Under the pieces are notes generated by a model. The model saw only the letters and a list, made by a program, of their open reading frames with translations. It made no database searches and was not told the origin of the DNA. The position numbers were made by a program, and so were the translations under genes. Below are positions 33,674 through 42,805 of a stretch of 51,661 nucleotides of DNA, piece after piece (position 1 is the stretch's first letter; every line of letters begins with the position of its first letter). The stretch is from Acidobacteriota bacterium (GTDB taxonomy: Bacteria > Acidobacteriota > Blastocatellia > Pyrinomonadales > Pyrinomonadaceae). The DNA is taken from assembly GCA_016703965.1 (NCBI GenBank), contig JADJBB010000027.1, positions 1-51,661 of the forward strand. Direction: 5' to 3'.

Positions 33674-34606
33674 TTAAGGAAGAGGGCTTTCATAGACGTC
33701 CTCATTCCACACTTCATAGCGTTCTAATTCGCGCAGAAACTCGTCCGAGGCTCGTGTGATACCAGTCATCATCTCAGTGCTTCGGCGAATCTCTTTCCCG
33801 AATTCTGTCATCTGTTCGATCTTTAGGCCGTAGGCAATGAATTTTGCCTGGATCTTCGCTTCGAGTTCGCGCAGTTGGCCCTCGACCGTTGATATGCGGA
33901 GATTGATCGCCAGCATTTGGTCTATCAGTGATTGAACCCCGTCCCGATTGGCAGCTGGATTAGCCTCTATCGCTCGTGTTTCATCAGCGATCTTCTCTCG
34001 TTCTTCATAAAGTTTGGCGAGATCGAGAAGCATGTTTTCGCGGTCAAAGAGCATCCGTTCGAGTTCAGAATCGAGTTTTGCAAGGCGTTCGAGATTTTTG
34101 AGGTGGGCATCAGCACTTCGTCCGATCGAATGCCGAAGAAAATCATCAAGGTCACGCTTGTTTGCGTCCATATCGAAGATGCCGTTCTTAAGGCGTCTTG
34201 CAATATTGACCACCGAATGAATTTGGCTGGTTATCGTCGCCTCGATTCGTTTCTTAAGTTCGAAGGTTCCGCGTATCAGCCGTCCGATAGTTGCGTAGGT
34301 AGTTATCAGCTGCTTGTGCCGCATGACTTGCTCTTCAACCTTACCGAGAATTCCTCGCAGATTAGTTACGCTTTCAACCATCTTTTCGTACTGCTTGACC
34401 GCTTGTTCATAGGTGTCGATATAGTGGTTGATGGTCTCGAGCCACCGGGCCGCCTCTTCGACCCTCTTCTCAACTTGGAGAATGTACTGTGACGGATCGA
34501 ATACAGTCCACTGTGCCCGGGCCGGGCGAACGTCGATCCCGATGAAGATCGAAGAAAGAACTACTCCGAGAACGATCTGTCTTATTGTTTCGTTACTTCC
34601 GATCAT
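33674..34606 (-). CDS. VirB5/TrbJ-like secreted coiled-coil protein
   Basis: The 310-residue protein has a signal peptide (VLGVVLSSIFIGIDVRPARA) followed by QWTVFDPSQYILQVEK, the typical start of mature TrbJ/VirB5. A long series of amphipathic helices follows, with strong heptads between about residues 170 and 260. These are minor pilus or adhesion components of the mating apparatus. The gene overlaps the VirB4 stop by four bases and precedes VirB6. The family assignment rests on the WTVFDP segment, the signal peptide and gene order. Confidence 0.75.
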   Translation of the reverse strand: MIGSNETIRQIVLGVVLSSIFIGIDVRPARAQWTVFDPSQYILQVEKRVEEAARWLETINHYIDTYEQAVKQYEKMVESVTNLRGILGKVEEQVMRHKQLITTYATIGRLIRGTFELKKRIEATITSQIHSVVNIARRLKNGIFDMDANKRDLDDFLRHSIGRSADAHLKNLERLAKLDSELERMLFDRENMLLDLAKLYEEREKIADETRAIEANPAANRDGVQSLIDQMLAINLRISTVEGQLRELEAKIQAKFIAYGLKIEQMTEFGKEIRRSTEMMTGITRASDEFLRELERYEVWNEDVYESPLP

Positions 34607-37470
34607 GCTGATACCTCCAAACCGTTCAATTCATTCAGGTCAAAAGAAGATATTTCTGTGAGTCCGACGGCGGTCAATCCGCTCGGGTATTTTGAGGCCA
34701 GCCAAGACACGACTATCTCTGGCGGCAGGTCGGGACGAATACTCTCGACTAGTCTTCGCGCATTCGCCTCGTTCGTGTCGTTCGTATTAGCCCAAAGCAT
34801 CGCGGGCGATAGCCGAATTTCGGCCATCTGGACAATCTTGTCCGCTCCGCTGCCGATAACGAAAACCCACTGGGTGTATCTTCCGTATTGATTTCTGATC
34901 GCACGGATCGCTGCAACGGTCTCAGGTGCCAGCTCGCAGTCAACGGCCAAGCGGTCGAAGCCGCCGATCTGTTTGCCGATCATCTTTACGCCGGAGTTTT
35001 TTACCAGGTCTATTCCGATCTCATTCGGACGCTCTGACGTTCCCGTAAAATGCTCGTAGGCCTGCGAGAAGAGGACTGTAACAAGGCCTTCTTTACGGCC
35101 GGTCACTGATGCCTCGGCGATGAGTTCCTGAATCGCCGGAAAGTGTTTGTTGATCTCGCGCATTTCGTCGCAGAGAAATAGGATCGGTGTTTTTTGCTTC
35201 CGCTCGTCTTCTTCGCCTATCTCTTGCATGATCTGGGCGCTTATTCTGAATCCGACACTCTCACGGATCTTTTCGTCGAGGCCGCTAATTCCGGAGAGCT
35301 CGAAAACGTCGAACATTGACGGAACGTCATAATCCGAATGGGTTGGGGAGTTCAGCCACGGGTCTTTTCGGTGAACATTTAGTTTCAAGTAAAGCTCGCT
35401 CGCCTGGCCCTGTTGGGCAGGCTCCCAGTGATAGGTCTTAAGAACATCCAGAAAATGCCCAAGCGTTGGCTGGAATTTCGGCCTGCCGTCTCCGTTGCGG
35501 GCCAGCGACATCTTATAAACCTCATCGATAACAGTGGCGGCAATAGCACTCGTGATCGCATCTGTCCTTGCCGTCTTGCTAAGAATGAGGATGTCCATCA
35601 ACACCATTGAAATCTGACGTTTTGTCGGTCGAATTCCTTTTTCGATACCCGGATAGTTCCAGATATTGATCGGTTTCGGGTCTGCTTCGTTGAACTCGAT
35701 ATGACGGCCGCCAAAAAGCCGACATATGGGCTTGAAAGAATGCCGGTAGTCCATCACCCGAACCTTTACGTTGCCGCGATGCGCCCTGATATCCGTGATC
35801 AGCATCGAAGCCAGGAATGATTTACCTTCACCGGACGCTGCGGTGACGATGACTGTCGGAGACTTGATCAGGGCTCGGTCGTAAAGATCGAGGCCGAACA
35901 TCTGCCCGTTCGGAGTTGTAAAGATGCTGTGCGGTCGCCGGCTTCCCCGCCAACTCGTTTCTGTCGGAACAAACGAAATAACCGAATCAGCCGTCTCCGA
36001 AAGTTCCTGACCTGTTGGCTTCCAAGAAAGTTCGCCGGCAAGCATTCGCCGATAGATCGCGCGTTGCCTCACTGCGTCTTCCCGCATAGCATCGGCGCCG
36101 ATCTTCTTTCGGATCGCTGAAACAACTGCGTCACATCGGTCGTCCAGGATCTCAAGCTGCCGCCGTGCCTCCTTTGCTCCTTTCGACCGGGCAGCAAATA
36201 CTATGACGTTCAAGCGAAGATTACAGATCTCTTCATTGTCGCCTTCCACCTGTTCGAGAAGGTTCTCAAGGTCGGCCTTGATCACGACCGCGTCCTTCTT
36301 GAGATTTCTGAAACCGAGCCAGGTGTTGCGACTGCCTTCGATCCGGTCGATGCGTTTTTGAAGGTCTTTTTTGGCCACCTGCTTTTCAGTCGTCATCAAA
36401 TCGACGACGATCTCGTGCGGAAATCCTAAAGCCCTCGTCGCAGTCAGATAACGCATGATATCTGCGGTCACAAAGCCATTTGGCAGTGTTTTCAGACTGA
36501 CGAGACTCACGGGAGTACCGCTGTGCCGCACATACTGCTCGCGTGTGCTCTCGATATCCGTGCTGCAAAGATATCTCCTCAGATCGACGCAAGCTGAGTT
36601 TGTAAGATTTGGGAATGAACCGTGCTCACGGCGATGGCTCGTAAAGAGCGATTCGAAGATCTCGGTCCGGTTCATCTCTCGAAGCTGTAGATTTCGCGGA
36701 AAGTTAGCTTCGAATGACTGAAAGACCCGTGACGCTTTGAGTTTGCACGCGGCTTCACTTTGCACCTCCCTTCGCACCATCAATTCACTTTCGCGATTTC
36801 TTATCCTTACAAGGGGAGATCGGAGGAGTCGTGTGATGCCATAGTCCTTTGCATCCTTTACAAGCGATGGCAGGAGATGGGACAACACGCCCTTATCGTT
36901 CGGGTCTCTGACCGGAACGCGAATCCAGACAGTAGCGGTCTGGCGCATGACTTCGCCTGATCTGATTGCTTCCTCATGGAGCGACAGATTGGTAGCCTGG
37001 AGAACTCCCGCTACCGGATCGGATGTAGCCGAATCTCGTGATGACAGATGGTCTCGAAGAACTTCACCCGTATCCAGCGAATTCACGAACCTAAACTGAA
37101 TGATCGTATCCTTCGGTTTCTCGAATTTCAGGATAGTTTTCAGTTCCTCGATCCGTTGTTCAGTGACGTTTCCGTCGATGTAAAGGCTATTCACGGGTTC
37201 GAAAACAAATGCCTTTCCGAAACTGCCGTCTTTGTAGCGTATGATATTTCCATCAAGTCCGGCTATTTCGGTAGGAAACAGTCGTCCCGCTTGCTCGGCC
37301 GCTACCTGCGTTTTCGCATGGCTCCGTTGTGGCAAGTCCTTCGGACGACTTCTGTGGAACTTAAGAGCAGGCAAGATTCTCCAGCCTGCTGTAAGACCGA
37401 GTCCCACGGAAAGAAGCCCTCCGAAGAATGAAATGGCGATCTGTGTGAATGATAGGTTTGCTGTGTCCAT
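34603..37470 (-). CDS. VirB4/TrbE-type conjugation ATPase
   Basis: The 955-residue protein has an N-terminal membrane helix (ISFFGGLLSVGLGLTAGW) and a long CagE/TrbE-type N-terminal domain. The ATPase domain has Walker A TAASGEGKSFLAS (about residue 543) and Walker B PILFLCDEMREINKHF (about 765). Near the end the VEESIRPD-like segment and QYGRYTQWVFVIG are typical of the family. VirB4 powers pilus assembly and substrate transfer and is the one gene present in all type IV mating systems. It lies between VirB3-like and VirB5-like genes, as in Trb/VirB operons. Confidence 0.9.
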   Translation of the reverse strand: MDTANLSFTQIAISFFGGLLSVGLGLTAGWRILPALKFHRSRPKDLPQRSHAKTQVAAEQAGRLFPTEIAGLDGNIIRYKDGSFGKAFVFEPVNSLYIDGNVTEQRIEELKTILKFEKPKDTIIQFRFVNSLDTGEVLRDHLSSRDSATSDPVAGVLQATNLSLHEEAIRSGEVMRQTATVWIRVPVRDPNDKGVLSHLLPSLVKDAKDYGITRLLRSPLVRIRNRESELMVRREVQSEAACKLKASRVFQSFEANFPRNLQLREMNRTEIFESLFTSHRREHGSFPNLTNSACVDLRRYLCSTDIESTREQYVRHSGTPVSLVSLKTLPNGFVTADIMRYLTATRALGFPHEIVVDLMTTEKQVAKKDLQKRIDRIEGSRNTWLGFRNLKKDAVVIKADLENLLEQVEGDNEEICNLRLNVIVFAARSKGAKEARRQLEILDDRCDAVVSAIRKKIGADAMREDAVRQRAIYRRMLAGELSWKPTGQELSETADSVISFVPTETSWRGSRRPHSIFTTPNGQMFGLDLYDRALIKSPTVIVTAASGEGKSFLASMLITDIRAHRGNVKVRVMDYRHSFKPICRLFGGRHIEFNEADPKPINIWNYPGIEKGIRPTKRQISMVLMDILILSKTARTDAITSAIAATVIDEVYKMSLARNGDGRPKFQPTLGHFLDVLKTYHWEPAQQGQASELYLKLNVHRKDPWLNSPTHSDYDVPSMFDVFELSGISGLDEKIRESVGFRISAQIMQEIGEEDERKQKTPILFLCDEMREINKHFPAIQELIAEASVTGRKEGLVTVLFSQAYEHFTGTSERPNEIGIDLVKNSGVKMIGKQIGGFDRLAVDCELAPETVAAIRAIRNQYGRYTQWVFVIGSGADKIVQMAEIRLSPAMLWANTNDTNEANARRLVESIRPDLPPEIVVSWLASKYPSGLTAVGLTEISSFDLNELNGLEVSA

Positions 37471-37472
37471 GT

Positions 37473-37808
37473 CTATTTCCTTTTAGGTGCTTTCCAGTCG
37501 GCTGGCTTTAGATCCCCTCGCAGAGGCGGTCGAAAGGTCGCCCATCTGTCGATCTCCGCGTCGAACTTCTGAGAAAGCCAATAGGTCGGCTTGCTCAGTC
37601 GCAGGTAGTTAAAGACTCCCAGAAGAATCAGAAACACGAACAGTCCCAGCGGAAAGCCCAGCGGCACATAACCGACCCACAGACCTAAAACGAACGGAAC
37701 GAGATAAGCGATACCCGTGGGAATGAAGATAAACTTCCAGTCGGTCGAATAAACTCCAAACCGTTTCAAGCCGCGAAAAACATTAGGCCGCGTTGCGCGT
37801 CTTCTCAT
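37473..37808 (-). CDS. VirB3/TrbD-like membrane protein
   Basis: The 111-residue protein has a basic N-terminus (RRRATRPNVFRGLKRFG) and a double membrane hairpin (FIFIPTGIAYLVPFVLGLWV, GLFVFLILLGVFNYLRL). It then has WLSQKFDAEIDRWATF. Length, topology and place directly before VirB4 fit VirB3/TrbD, which anchors the VirB4 ATPase. It is two bases upstream of the VirB4 gene. Confidence 0.7.
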   Translation of the reverse strand: MRRRATRPNVFRGLKRFGVYSTDWKFIFIPTGIAYLVPFVLGLWVGYVPLGFPLGLFVFLILLGVFNYLRLSKPTYWLSQKFDAEIDRWATFRPPLRGDLKPADWKAPKRK

Positions 37809-37820
37809 CTGGCTGCCTCC

Positions 37821-38162
37821 TTAGAAATTGGTATCGACTCCGACAGTACGGCCTTGAGCAAGCTGCCAGAACACCGCGACTATCGTTCCGAAGGCAAACG
37901 AAAGAATCGAACCGAACGCTTGGTTGCCCCATTCCTTTCCGGTCATTTTGTTGTAGATCGACCAGGCGACGCCGACCGCTCCAAGACAAAACAGAATGAT
38001 CGCCATGAGTTTGAGCGATTCGCGGATGATGTTGGAAAGATTGCTCGCGTCGCCGGTGAAGATCGGGCCTTGGGCCGAACTCAGGTTTGTAAAAAGTAAG
38101 ATCAGGCCGAGCGGAGCCATCGCCGATGCCAAGCCCTTGGTCCGTGTCAGTAATTTTTTCAT
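37821..38162 (-). CDS. VirB2/TrbC-like pilin
   Basis: I use the ATG at 38162, preceded by GAGGA six bases away; a GTG at 38174 would be in frame. The 113-residue protein has a long signal sequence (SAMAPLGLILLFTNLSSA, with AQG as a cleavage site). Two hydrophobic segments follow (LMAIILFCLGAVGVAWSIY and GSILSFAFGTIVAVFWQLA) joined by a short basic loop (NKMTGKEWG). This is the VirB2/TrbC pilin plan. It is the first gene of the minus-strand mating operon. Confidence 0.75.
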   Translation of the reverse strand: MKKLLTRTKGLASAMAPLGLILLFTNLSSAQGPIFTGDASNLSNIIRESLKLMAIILFCLGAVGVAWSIYNKMTGKEWGNQAFGSILSFAFGTIVAVFWQLAQGRTVGVDTNF

Positions 38163-38187
38163 AATCGTCCTCACTAGATAGATTTCC

Positions 38188-38220
38188 TTGACGTTGCCGA
38201 AAGCAATGGGAAAACGTCAA
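38188..38220. promoter_or_regulatory. Divergent regulatory dyad between the two mating operons
   Basis: TTGACGTT at 38188-38195 is a perfect inverted repeat of AACGTCAA at 38213-38220, centre to centre 25 bases. It lies midway between the VirB2 start (38162) and the VirB1 start (38298). Each arm begins with TTGACG, close to a -35 hexamer, but I find no convincing -10 at the right distance in either direction. It is more probably a two-site operator that controls both operons. Confidence 0.5.
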
Positions 38221-38276
38221 TGATTTCACTCGCTTTGCAAGGGTCGTGCCGCACGGCGAAAAATGTCGCTGGCACA

Positions 38277-38293
38277 TCGGTTGCCATAACCGA
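38277..38293 (+). promoter_or_regulatory. Stem-loop just before the VirB1 start codon
   Basis: TCGGTT (38277-38282) pairs with AACCGA (38288-38293) around a five-base loop, ending four bases before the ATG at 38298. There is no clear ribosome-binding sequence in this stretch, so the stem may limit or time translation, or may be an operator. Confidence 0.35.
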
Positions 38294-38297
38294 CAAC

Positions 38298-39158
38298 ATG
38301 AAAAAACGAACCATCTACTCGATCACATTTTTATCAGTGCTTGGCTTTGTATTTCCTCTGACAGTTGCCTCTCAGGAAACACAAACAATTTCTCGGACTT
38401 CACTTGCCCGAATGGATGTGCTTTCAAGAGCAAGATTGTTCGAGCCGACCATCGAAAAGGCGGCAAGAAGTGAAGGTGTCGATCCTTTAATTCTGTGGAC
38501 GATCGCCTATAACGAGACACGCTTCCGTCCATGGCTGACGAGCCCGAAAAATGCTCAGGGGCTTATGCAGTTCATGCCAGCGACGGCTGCCCGATTTGGG
38601 TTAGCTAATCCGTATGAACCAACATCCTCACTGCGAGCGGCAGCCAAGTACGTGAAGTATCTGGGACGCCTATTTGACGGGAAACTCGAGTCTGTTTTGG
38701 CAGCATATAACGCTGGCGAAGGAACTGTTTCAGCCTACCTGCATGGCCGCGAATTAAGGGTAAATGGAAGAGTTATCAATGCCTCAAGGAGACGAATGCC
38801 CAACGGTGTCCCGCCGTACAAAGAGACGGTTGGATATGTCACGCAAGGTGTGGAGGTTTATCGTTGGCTTCAGCGGCAAGGACGGCTGGGCGTGCCCACA
38901 AATACATTCAGACCCGAACAAAACGCTCGAAAAGAAGGGCTATCAAAAATAGTTGAGGTTAAAGGAAGCCAAGCTATATCGGTGTTCTACGATCCGCGAA
39001 CCGGTAAACGAAGCGTTATGTCTTCCAGCAGTTCAAACCATCTCCCAGAACTAGATTTCGGCCCCGTCATTGTTGACCCGGCACTTCCAACAAATTCAGC
39101 TCAACGCGCCCGGTCAACCTTTGCGGGCACACTCCAGATTTCACACCCAAGTAAGTAG
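38298..39158 (+). CDS. VirB1-like lytic transglycosylase
   Basis: Starting at the ATG at 38298 the protein has 286 residues and a proper signal peptide (KKRTIYSITFLSVLGFVFPL, cleavage after VAS). The 26 residues upstream in the same frame are not expected to be translated. The SLT domain shows LILWTIAYNETRFRPWL with catalytic E73. It continues as KNAQGLMQFMPATAARFGL, LRAAAKYVKYL and VLAAYNAGEGTVSAY, the four conserved blocks of family 1 transglycosylases. It would open peptidoglycan for the mating channel. It begins the plus-strand mating operon. Confidence 0.85.
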   Translation: MKKRTIYSITFLSVLGFVFPLTVASQETQTISRTSLARMDVLSRARLFEPTIEKAARSEGVDPLILWTIAYNETRFRPWLTSPKNAQGLMQFMPATAARFGLANPYEPTSSLRAAAKYVKYLGRLFDGKLESVLAAYNAGEGTVSAYLHGRELRVNGRVINASRRRMPNGVPPYKETVGYVTQGVEVYRWLQRQGRLGVPTNTFRPEQNARKEGLSKIVEVKGSQAISVFYDPRTGKRSVMSSSSSNHLPELDFGPVIVDPALPTNSAQRARSTFAGTLQISHPSK

Positions 39159-39311
39159 TCGGCGAATTTTCGACTCAATCGTGGACGACTTTCGCACCGT
39201 TCGGCAAATTTTTCCACCGGTCAAGAATGCTGTAAGAGCGAACCCGCAAAAGTTTGGCTATTTCGCGTTTGGCACTGGTTTTGCCATTAGCCCTACCGAG
39301 ACATAAATCCT

Positions 39312-40106
39312 ATGAAAGCAAATGAAACCAAAATCGAATCACCTGATGCATTGAGCAGCCCGGCTGATGCTCTTACATATCTCACCCGCGATCCGGACGA
39401 CATCGTAACCATCGCCTCTCTCCTGAAGATCCTTGGGGTGTTGTTGTTTGCTCTTGTTCTAAGCGGCTGCGTAAATATGTTTCTGATCTTCAGAAAGGCT
39501 GATCGTATAGTCGTTGATAAATCCAGTGGGCGAGTTGTAGAGCTAAACAATCGCGACTACGGTTCAACGGAAACTGTCAGCATCGAACAAGACACCCCAA
39601 CATCTACGGACAAAAAGTATCTGGTAAAGGAATTTCTTACCGCGCTCTACGAAGTCGAACAAACGACGCGTGAGGCACAAGTCAACAAACTGCTCCGAAT
39701 GCTCGACCCCGATCTTTCGATGGCGATGGCCACTCGACTAAAGCAGAATGGCGTCCTTGCTGCCGAAAAGACAGAAAGCGTGAATTCTTCCTGGGAACTT
39801 CAAGATCTGTCGGTGGATGAAAGCGATCCATACATTCTCCGTGCGATCGGCACGCGAAAGATACGACGAAAAGCCTCAGGCCAGGACGTGGAAGAGTCCG
39901 TTCAGCTCAAATGCAAATTCCTTCTTAAAGACAGTCCGTCGGCACCGATACGCAATGACAACAACCTGAGAACGGGATTCACGATCCTTCGCTTTCGGGT
40001 CGAACCCGTAAATGGCAAGACTGTCTCGCCTATAACACTCATCGGAGATGCTGAGGAAACATCTCCACAAAATCAACCCGTTGGCGAAACACCTGGCGGC
40101 AAGTAA
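39312..40106 (+). CDS. VirB8/TrbF-like inner-membrane protein
   Basis: The 264-residue protein has a short cytoplasmic N-terminus and one membrane helix (ASLLKILGVLLFALVLSGC). The periplasmic domain includes KYLVKEFLTALYEVEQTT, MLDPDLSMAMATRL and LKCKFLLKDSPSA with a strand-rich end. This is the plan of VirB8/TrbF, the assembly factor at the inner membrane. It follows VirB1 after 153 bases and precedes the VirB9-like gene by 20 bases. Confidence 0.65.
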   Translation: MKANETKIESPDALSSPADALTYLTRDPDDIVTIASLLKILGVLLFALVLSGCVNMFLIFRKADRIVVDKSSGRVVELNNRDYGSTETVSIEQDTPTSTDKKYLVKEFLTALYEVEQTTREAQVNKLLRMLDPDLSMAMATRLKQNGVLAAEKTESVNSSWELQDLSVDESDPYILRAIGTRKIRRKASGQDVEESVQLKCKFLLKDSPSAPIRNDNNLRTGFTILRFRVEPVNGKTVSPITLIGDAEETSPQNQPVGETPGGK

Positions 40107-40126
40107 CGAGGAACCTAAATTTATCC

Positions 40127-41404
40127 ATGAAAAACCCAAGAACATATAAACCCGCTGAATACTTTTTGAAGTTGCTGGGAGTCGCACTTGTCGTGCTCGC
40201 CGTGACTTCCGGAAATGCTGAGGCTCAGATTCGTAAGTCCGCAAACAAACCGAAACCAAAAAAGGTTGTCCGGCCCGTCTCGCACGAGTCTAAGTCGGAC
40301 ATCGCCGAAAAAGCCGTAAATATTTCCGTTGCTCCCGTTGGAGCTCAACCCGTGGCGGTTGTTAACGCCCCGCAATCCGATTTTCTTTCGGGAGAAGCAA
40401 ATGTGACGGTCAATCCAAAGCAACCGACCATCGTGCGTCTCGGGCTTGCTCAAAATGCGGTCACAATTGTGGAGTTCCCTGCGTCAGATGGGATCTACTA
40501 CATACACGAGGGCAACCCAAAGCTTGCATCCGTATTTCAATCTCCTACCAAGGAAACTGACCGGTCGATAACGATCTATCCGGGGGAAGGATTCGTTCCA
40601 TCGAAAGACGGAGGAACCTCGGCCGCGATCAGCCTTCAGATGCGATCCGGTCTCGTTCTCATCCTTGAACTCGTTCCCGTTAGTGAGCTTAAAAAGAACG
40701 CACACCGCTGCGTTATCACATATGACAGGGATGCTGTTGTGTCGGCACGAAAAATTGCGGGCCTCGCATTCAATCTTGGCGGCGAAGTAACCAGCTCTTC
40801 ACCGATCAACTCGCGCGCAGTATCGAAACTCGTCGGGGTGGCTCAAGTCGCAGAAGCGGGAAGTTCGGATTCTCCGAACTCCGACAAAGCATCCATTGCC
40901 AAAGCCGCGTTCACGGATCTGCCCGACACAAAACGCGTCAGTTCAAAGCGAGCAATGACCGATTCCGAAATATCGAAAACCTCGAACAAGCGCCTCGCGG
41001 ATGTCCTTCGCGATCCCAAGAAACACCTCGGAACTTGGACACCTCAGCTACACGGGTTAGAACTCTCACTGACGCGAATTACGGACCTGGATGCCGAGAA
41101 CCGGCTGGTTATCATCGGCATTCGAAACTCTACAACATCCAACCTCAGGCTCGTACAAGGCAACCCGGAACTTCAGATACAGACGCTCGACAAGGACGGC
41201 AACAGCCTTCTGAGCTCAAAACTCGATATACGGTATCTGGAAACAACCGCATTTGAAGGACTTCTCCTGCCGGGTTCGACGACTTTTCATGCGTTGGTCT
41301 ATAAAGCACCGACTCTCGGAACCAATCAAAAGATCAGAGTTGTCGTAGCCCAGAGCAATGCCGCCGACGCCCCGATCTCAGCCGCTCTAAACGGATCAAA
41401 ATAA
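40127..41404 (+). CDS. VirB9/TrbG-like outer-membrane complex protein with added C-terminal domain
   Basis: The 425-residue protein has a signal peptide (LLGVALVVLAVTSGNAEAQ). The middle part has features of VirB9/TrbG N-terminal domains: TIVRLGLAQNAVTIVEFPAS, then SITIYPGEGF, ISLQMRSGLVLILELVPV and CVITYDRDAV. The C-terminal 120 residues (LHGLELSLTRITD onwards) form an immunoglobulin-like beta segment that I do not find in ordinary VirB9, which is shorter by about 100 residues. Gene order (B8, this, B10) supports the naming. The AAGGAGG for the next gene overlaps this gene's stop. Confidence 0.6.
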   Translation: MKNPRTYKPAEYFLKLLGVALVVLAVTSGNAEAQIRKSANKPKPKKVVRPVSHESKSDIAEKAVNISVAPVGAQPVAVVNAPQSDFLSGEANVTVNPKQPTIVRLGLAQNAVTIVEFPASDGIYYIHEGNPKLASVFQSPTKETDRSITIYPGEGFVPSKDGGTSAAISLQMRSGLVLILELVPVSELKKNAHRCVITYDRDAVVSARKIAGLAFNLGGEVTSSSPINSRAVSKLVGVAQVAEAGSSDSPNSDKASIAKAAFTDLPDTKRVSSKRAMTDSEISKTSNKRLADVLRDPKKHLGTWTPQLHGLELSLTRITDLDAENRLVIIGIRNSTTSNLRLVQGNPELQIQTLDKDGNSLLSSKLDIRYLETTAFEGLLLPGSTTFHALVYKAPTLGTNQKIRVVVAQSNAADAPISAALNGSK

Positions 41405-41416
41405 AGGAGGAATTCG

Positions 41417-42756
41417 ATGCAAACCTTATCAACCAATGCCGCAGAAATTCCAACCGCCTTACCTGACATCGAAGCAGATGAGGATCGTGAAAATCTTCTT
41501 CTTGAAAATCAACCCGACGAACCGGAAGATGAGGAGGTGGACTCCGACGACCTGGCTCCTGAAACTGATTCGAAGCCCAGAGGCTCGCGAACCGAAAAAG
41601 TACTAAAAAGCGTCGCTGCTTTCACAGTATTTCTTTTTCTGATGGGGGTAGCTATTACCTGGTTTTTCGGTATGGGATTCTTCGCCACGCAGAAACCACA
41701 TTCCGTGAACCGCACCGGCGAGAAAGATACGTTGTCTGCTCCGATGACTGAGGATGAAAAGCTCAAAGCGGCTCTAACGATGGTCGCCTCTAAAGAACCC
41801 AGTATTAGCAAAGACTCTGTAGCTAACCAGACGCCCGAGATAATGACGGTTGAGGAAACCCGAAACAAACGCCGGCCGACCCGGCGATATCGTTTCTATG
41901 GCAGACTCACGATCTGGAGGAGCCCCGCCCACTAATATCGGCACTAGTATCTCGTCCCAGGAAACAAACAGGCCCCGGGACGAAACTTCGGAAACTAGGA
42001 ACAAAGACGATCGGCCGCGTGTGAAATGGCCCTCAACTCACACAGCCGAATACATCTATCGAGCCTGTGGGTCGATCGCTTTTCTTCGGAATAACCAAAG
42101 CAAGAAATGACGCGACTCCTGTTCAAAATGCATCTTCGGGAAATCTCGCTACCGATCCTAAGAAGGCAAAGAGCAGTGGCCAGATACCTTTCGGGACGTT
42201 GCTTCCCGTCCGACTGATTGGAGCTATTTACACACTCAGAAGTTCTGGCGGTGTCGTTCGCATGGAGCTGACGCAGCCGATTGAAGGCAAGGGATACTCA
42301 TACCGTGCGGGCACAATGCTTATTGGCAATCTGCGAGGCGGCGAATCCGTCCGAGCTTTCGTCAATATTGTCGGGCTTATCGATCCGGCCTCTGGTGAAC
42401 TGGTGAAATTCAGCGGTGAACTTATGGGAACAGACGGTGCTTCCGGCATCAAGGGAAACAGGAAGAGGATCACCGGAAAATGGGCGCGATTCTTTCGGGG
42501 CTTGAAGGAAACTGCCGGGTCGATATTGGGCTCGGTCGGTTCATTCCGTTCAGGTGGAACTATTGTCCTTTCCGAACCGCTTCGTCGTGGATCGGAAAGG
42601 CTGTCCGAGGACACCAGCGAGTCACTATTTGGAACCGAACGCGAGGACACATTCCTGGAAGTTTTAGCAGGAACCAGCGGGTACGTTCTTGTGACCCAAC
42701 TGCCCGAACCGACAACATCAATGACCGCCACAGCGACGGGAGCAGATAAGGAATGA
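41417..42756 (+). pseudogene. VirB10/TrbI-like protein, broken by two frameshifts
   Basis: The start is well marked (AAGGAGG at 41404-41410, six bases before the ATG). Residues 1-145 have an acidic N-terminus and one membrane helix (VAAFTVFLFLMGVAITWFFG), as in VirB10. A frame change near 41855 leads into a polar stretch (GGAPPTNIGTSISSQETN). A second one near 42050 leads into SLFFGITKARNDATPVQN and the VirB10 beta-barrel domain (QIPFGTLLPVRLIGAIYTLR, VVRMELTQPIEGKGYSYRAG, LIGNLRGGESVRAFVNIVGL). It ends GYVLVTQLPEP at 42756. Both shifts are +1, the natural result of two one-base insertions. This is the only broken gene between 9 and 50 kb; a sequence error or an inactive mating system would both explain it. 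Confidence 0.75.
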
Positions 42757-42805
42757 TCCTTTTGACAAAAGCCGACCTCAGATAAACCCCCGGAAACTCG
42801 TATCA

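Noticed and set aside
33932..34492. 186-codon plus-strand frame opposite VirB5
   Set aside because: Antisense to a strong coiled-coil protein with signal peptide; no family pattern.
38188..38220. Two face-to-face -35 boxes (TTGACG) as ordinary divergent promoters
   Set aside because: No acceptable -10 hexamer lies 16-18 bases from either arm, so I list the site only as an operator-like dyad.
37783..38277. 164-codon minus-strand frame overlapping the VirB2 and VirB3 genes
   Set aside because: Out of frame with a clear pilin gene that has its own signal peptide and ribosome site.
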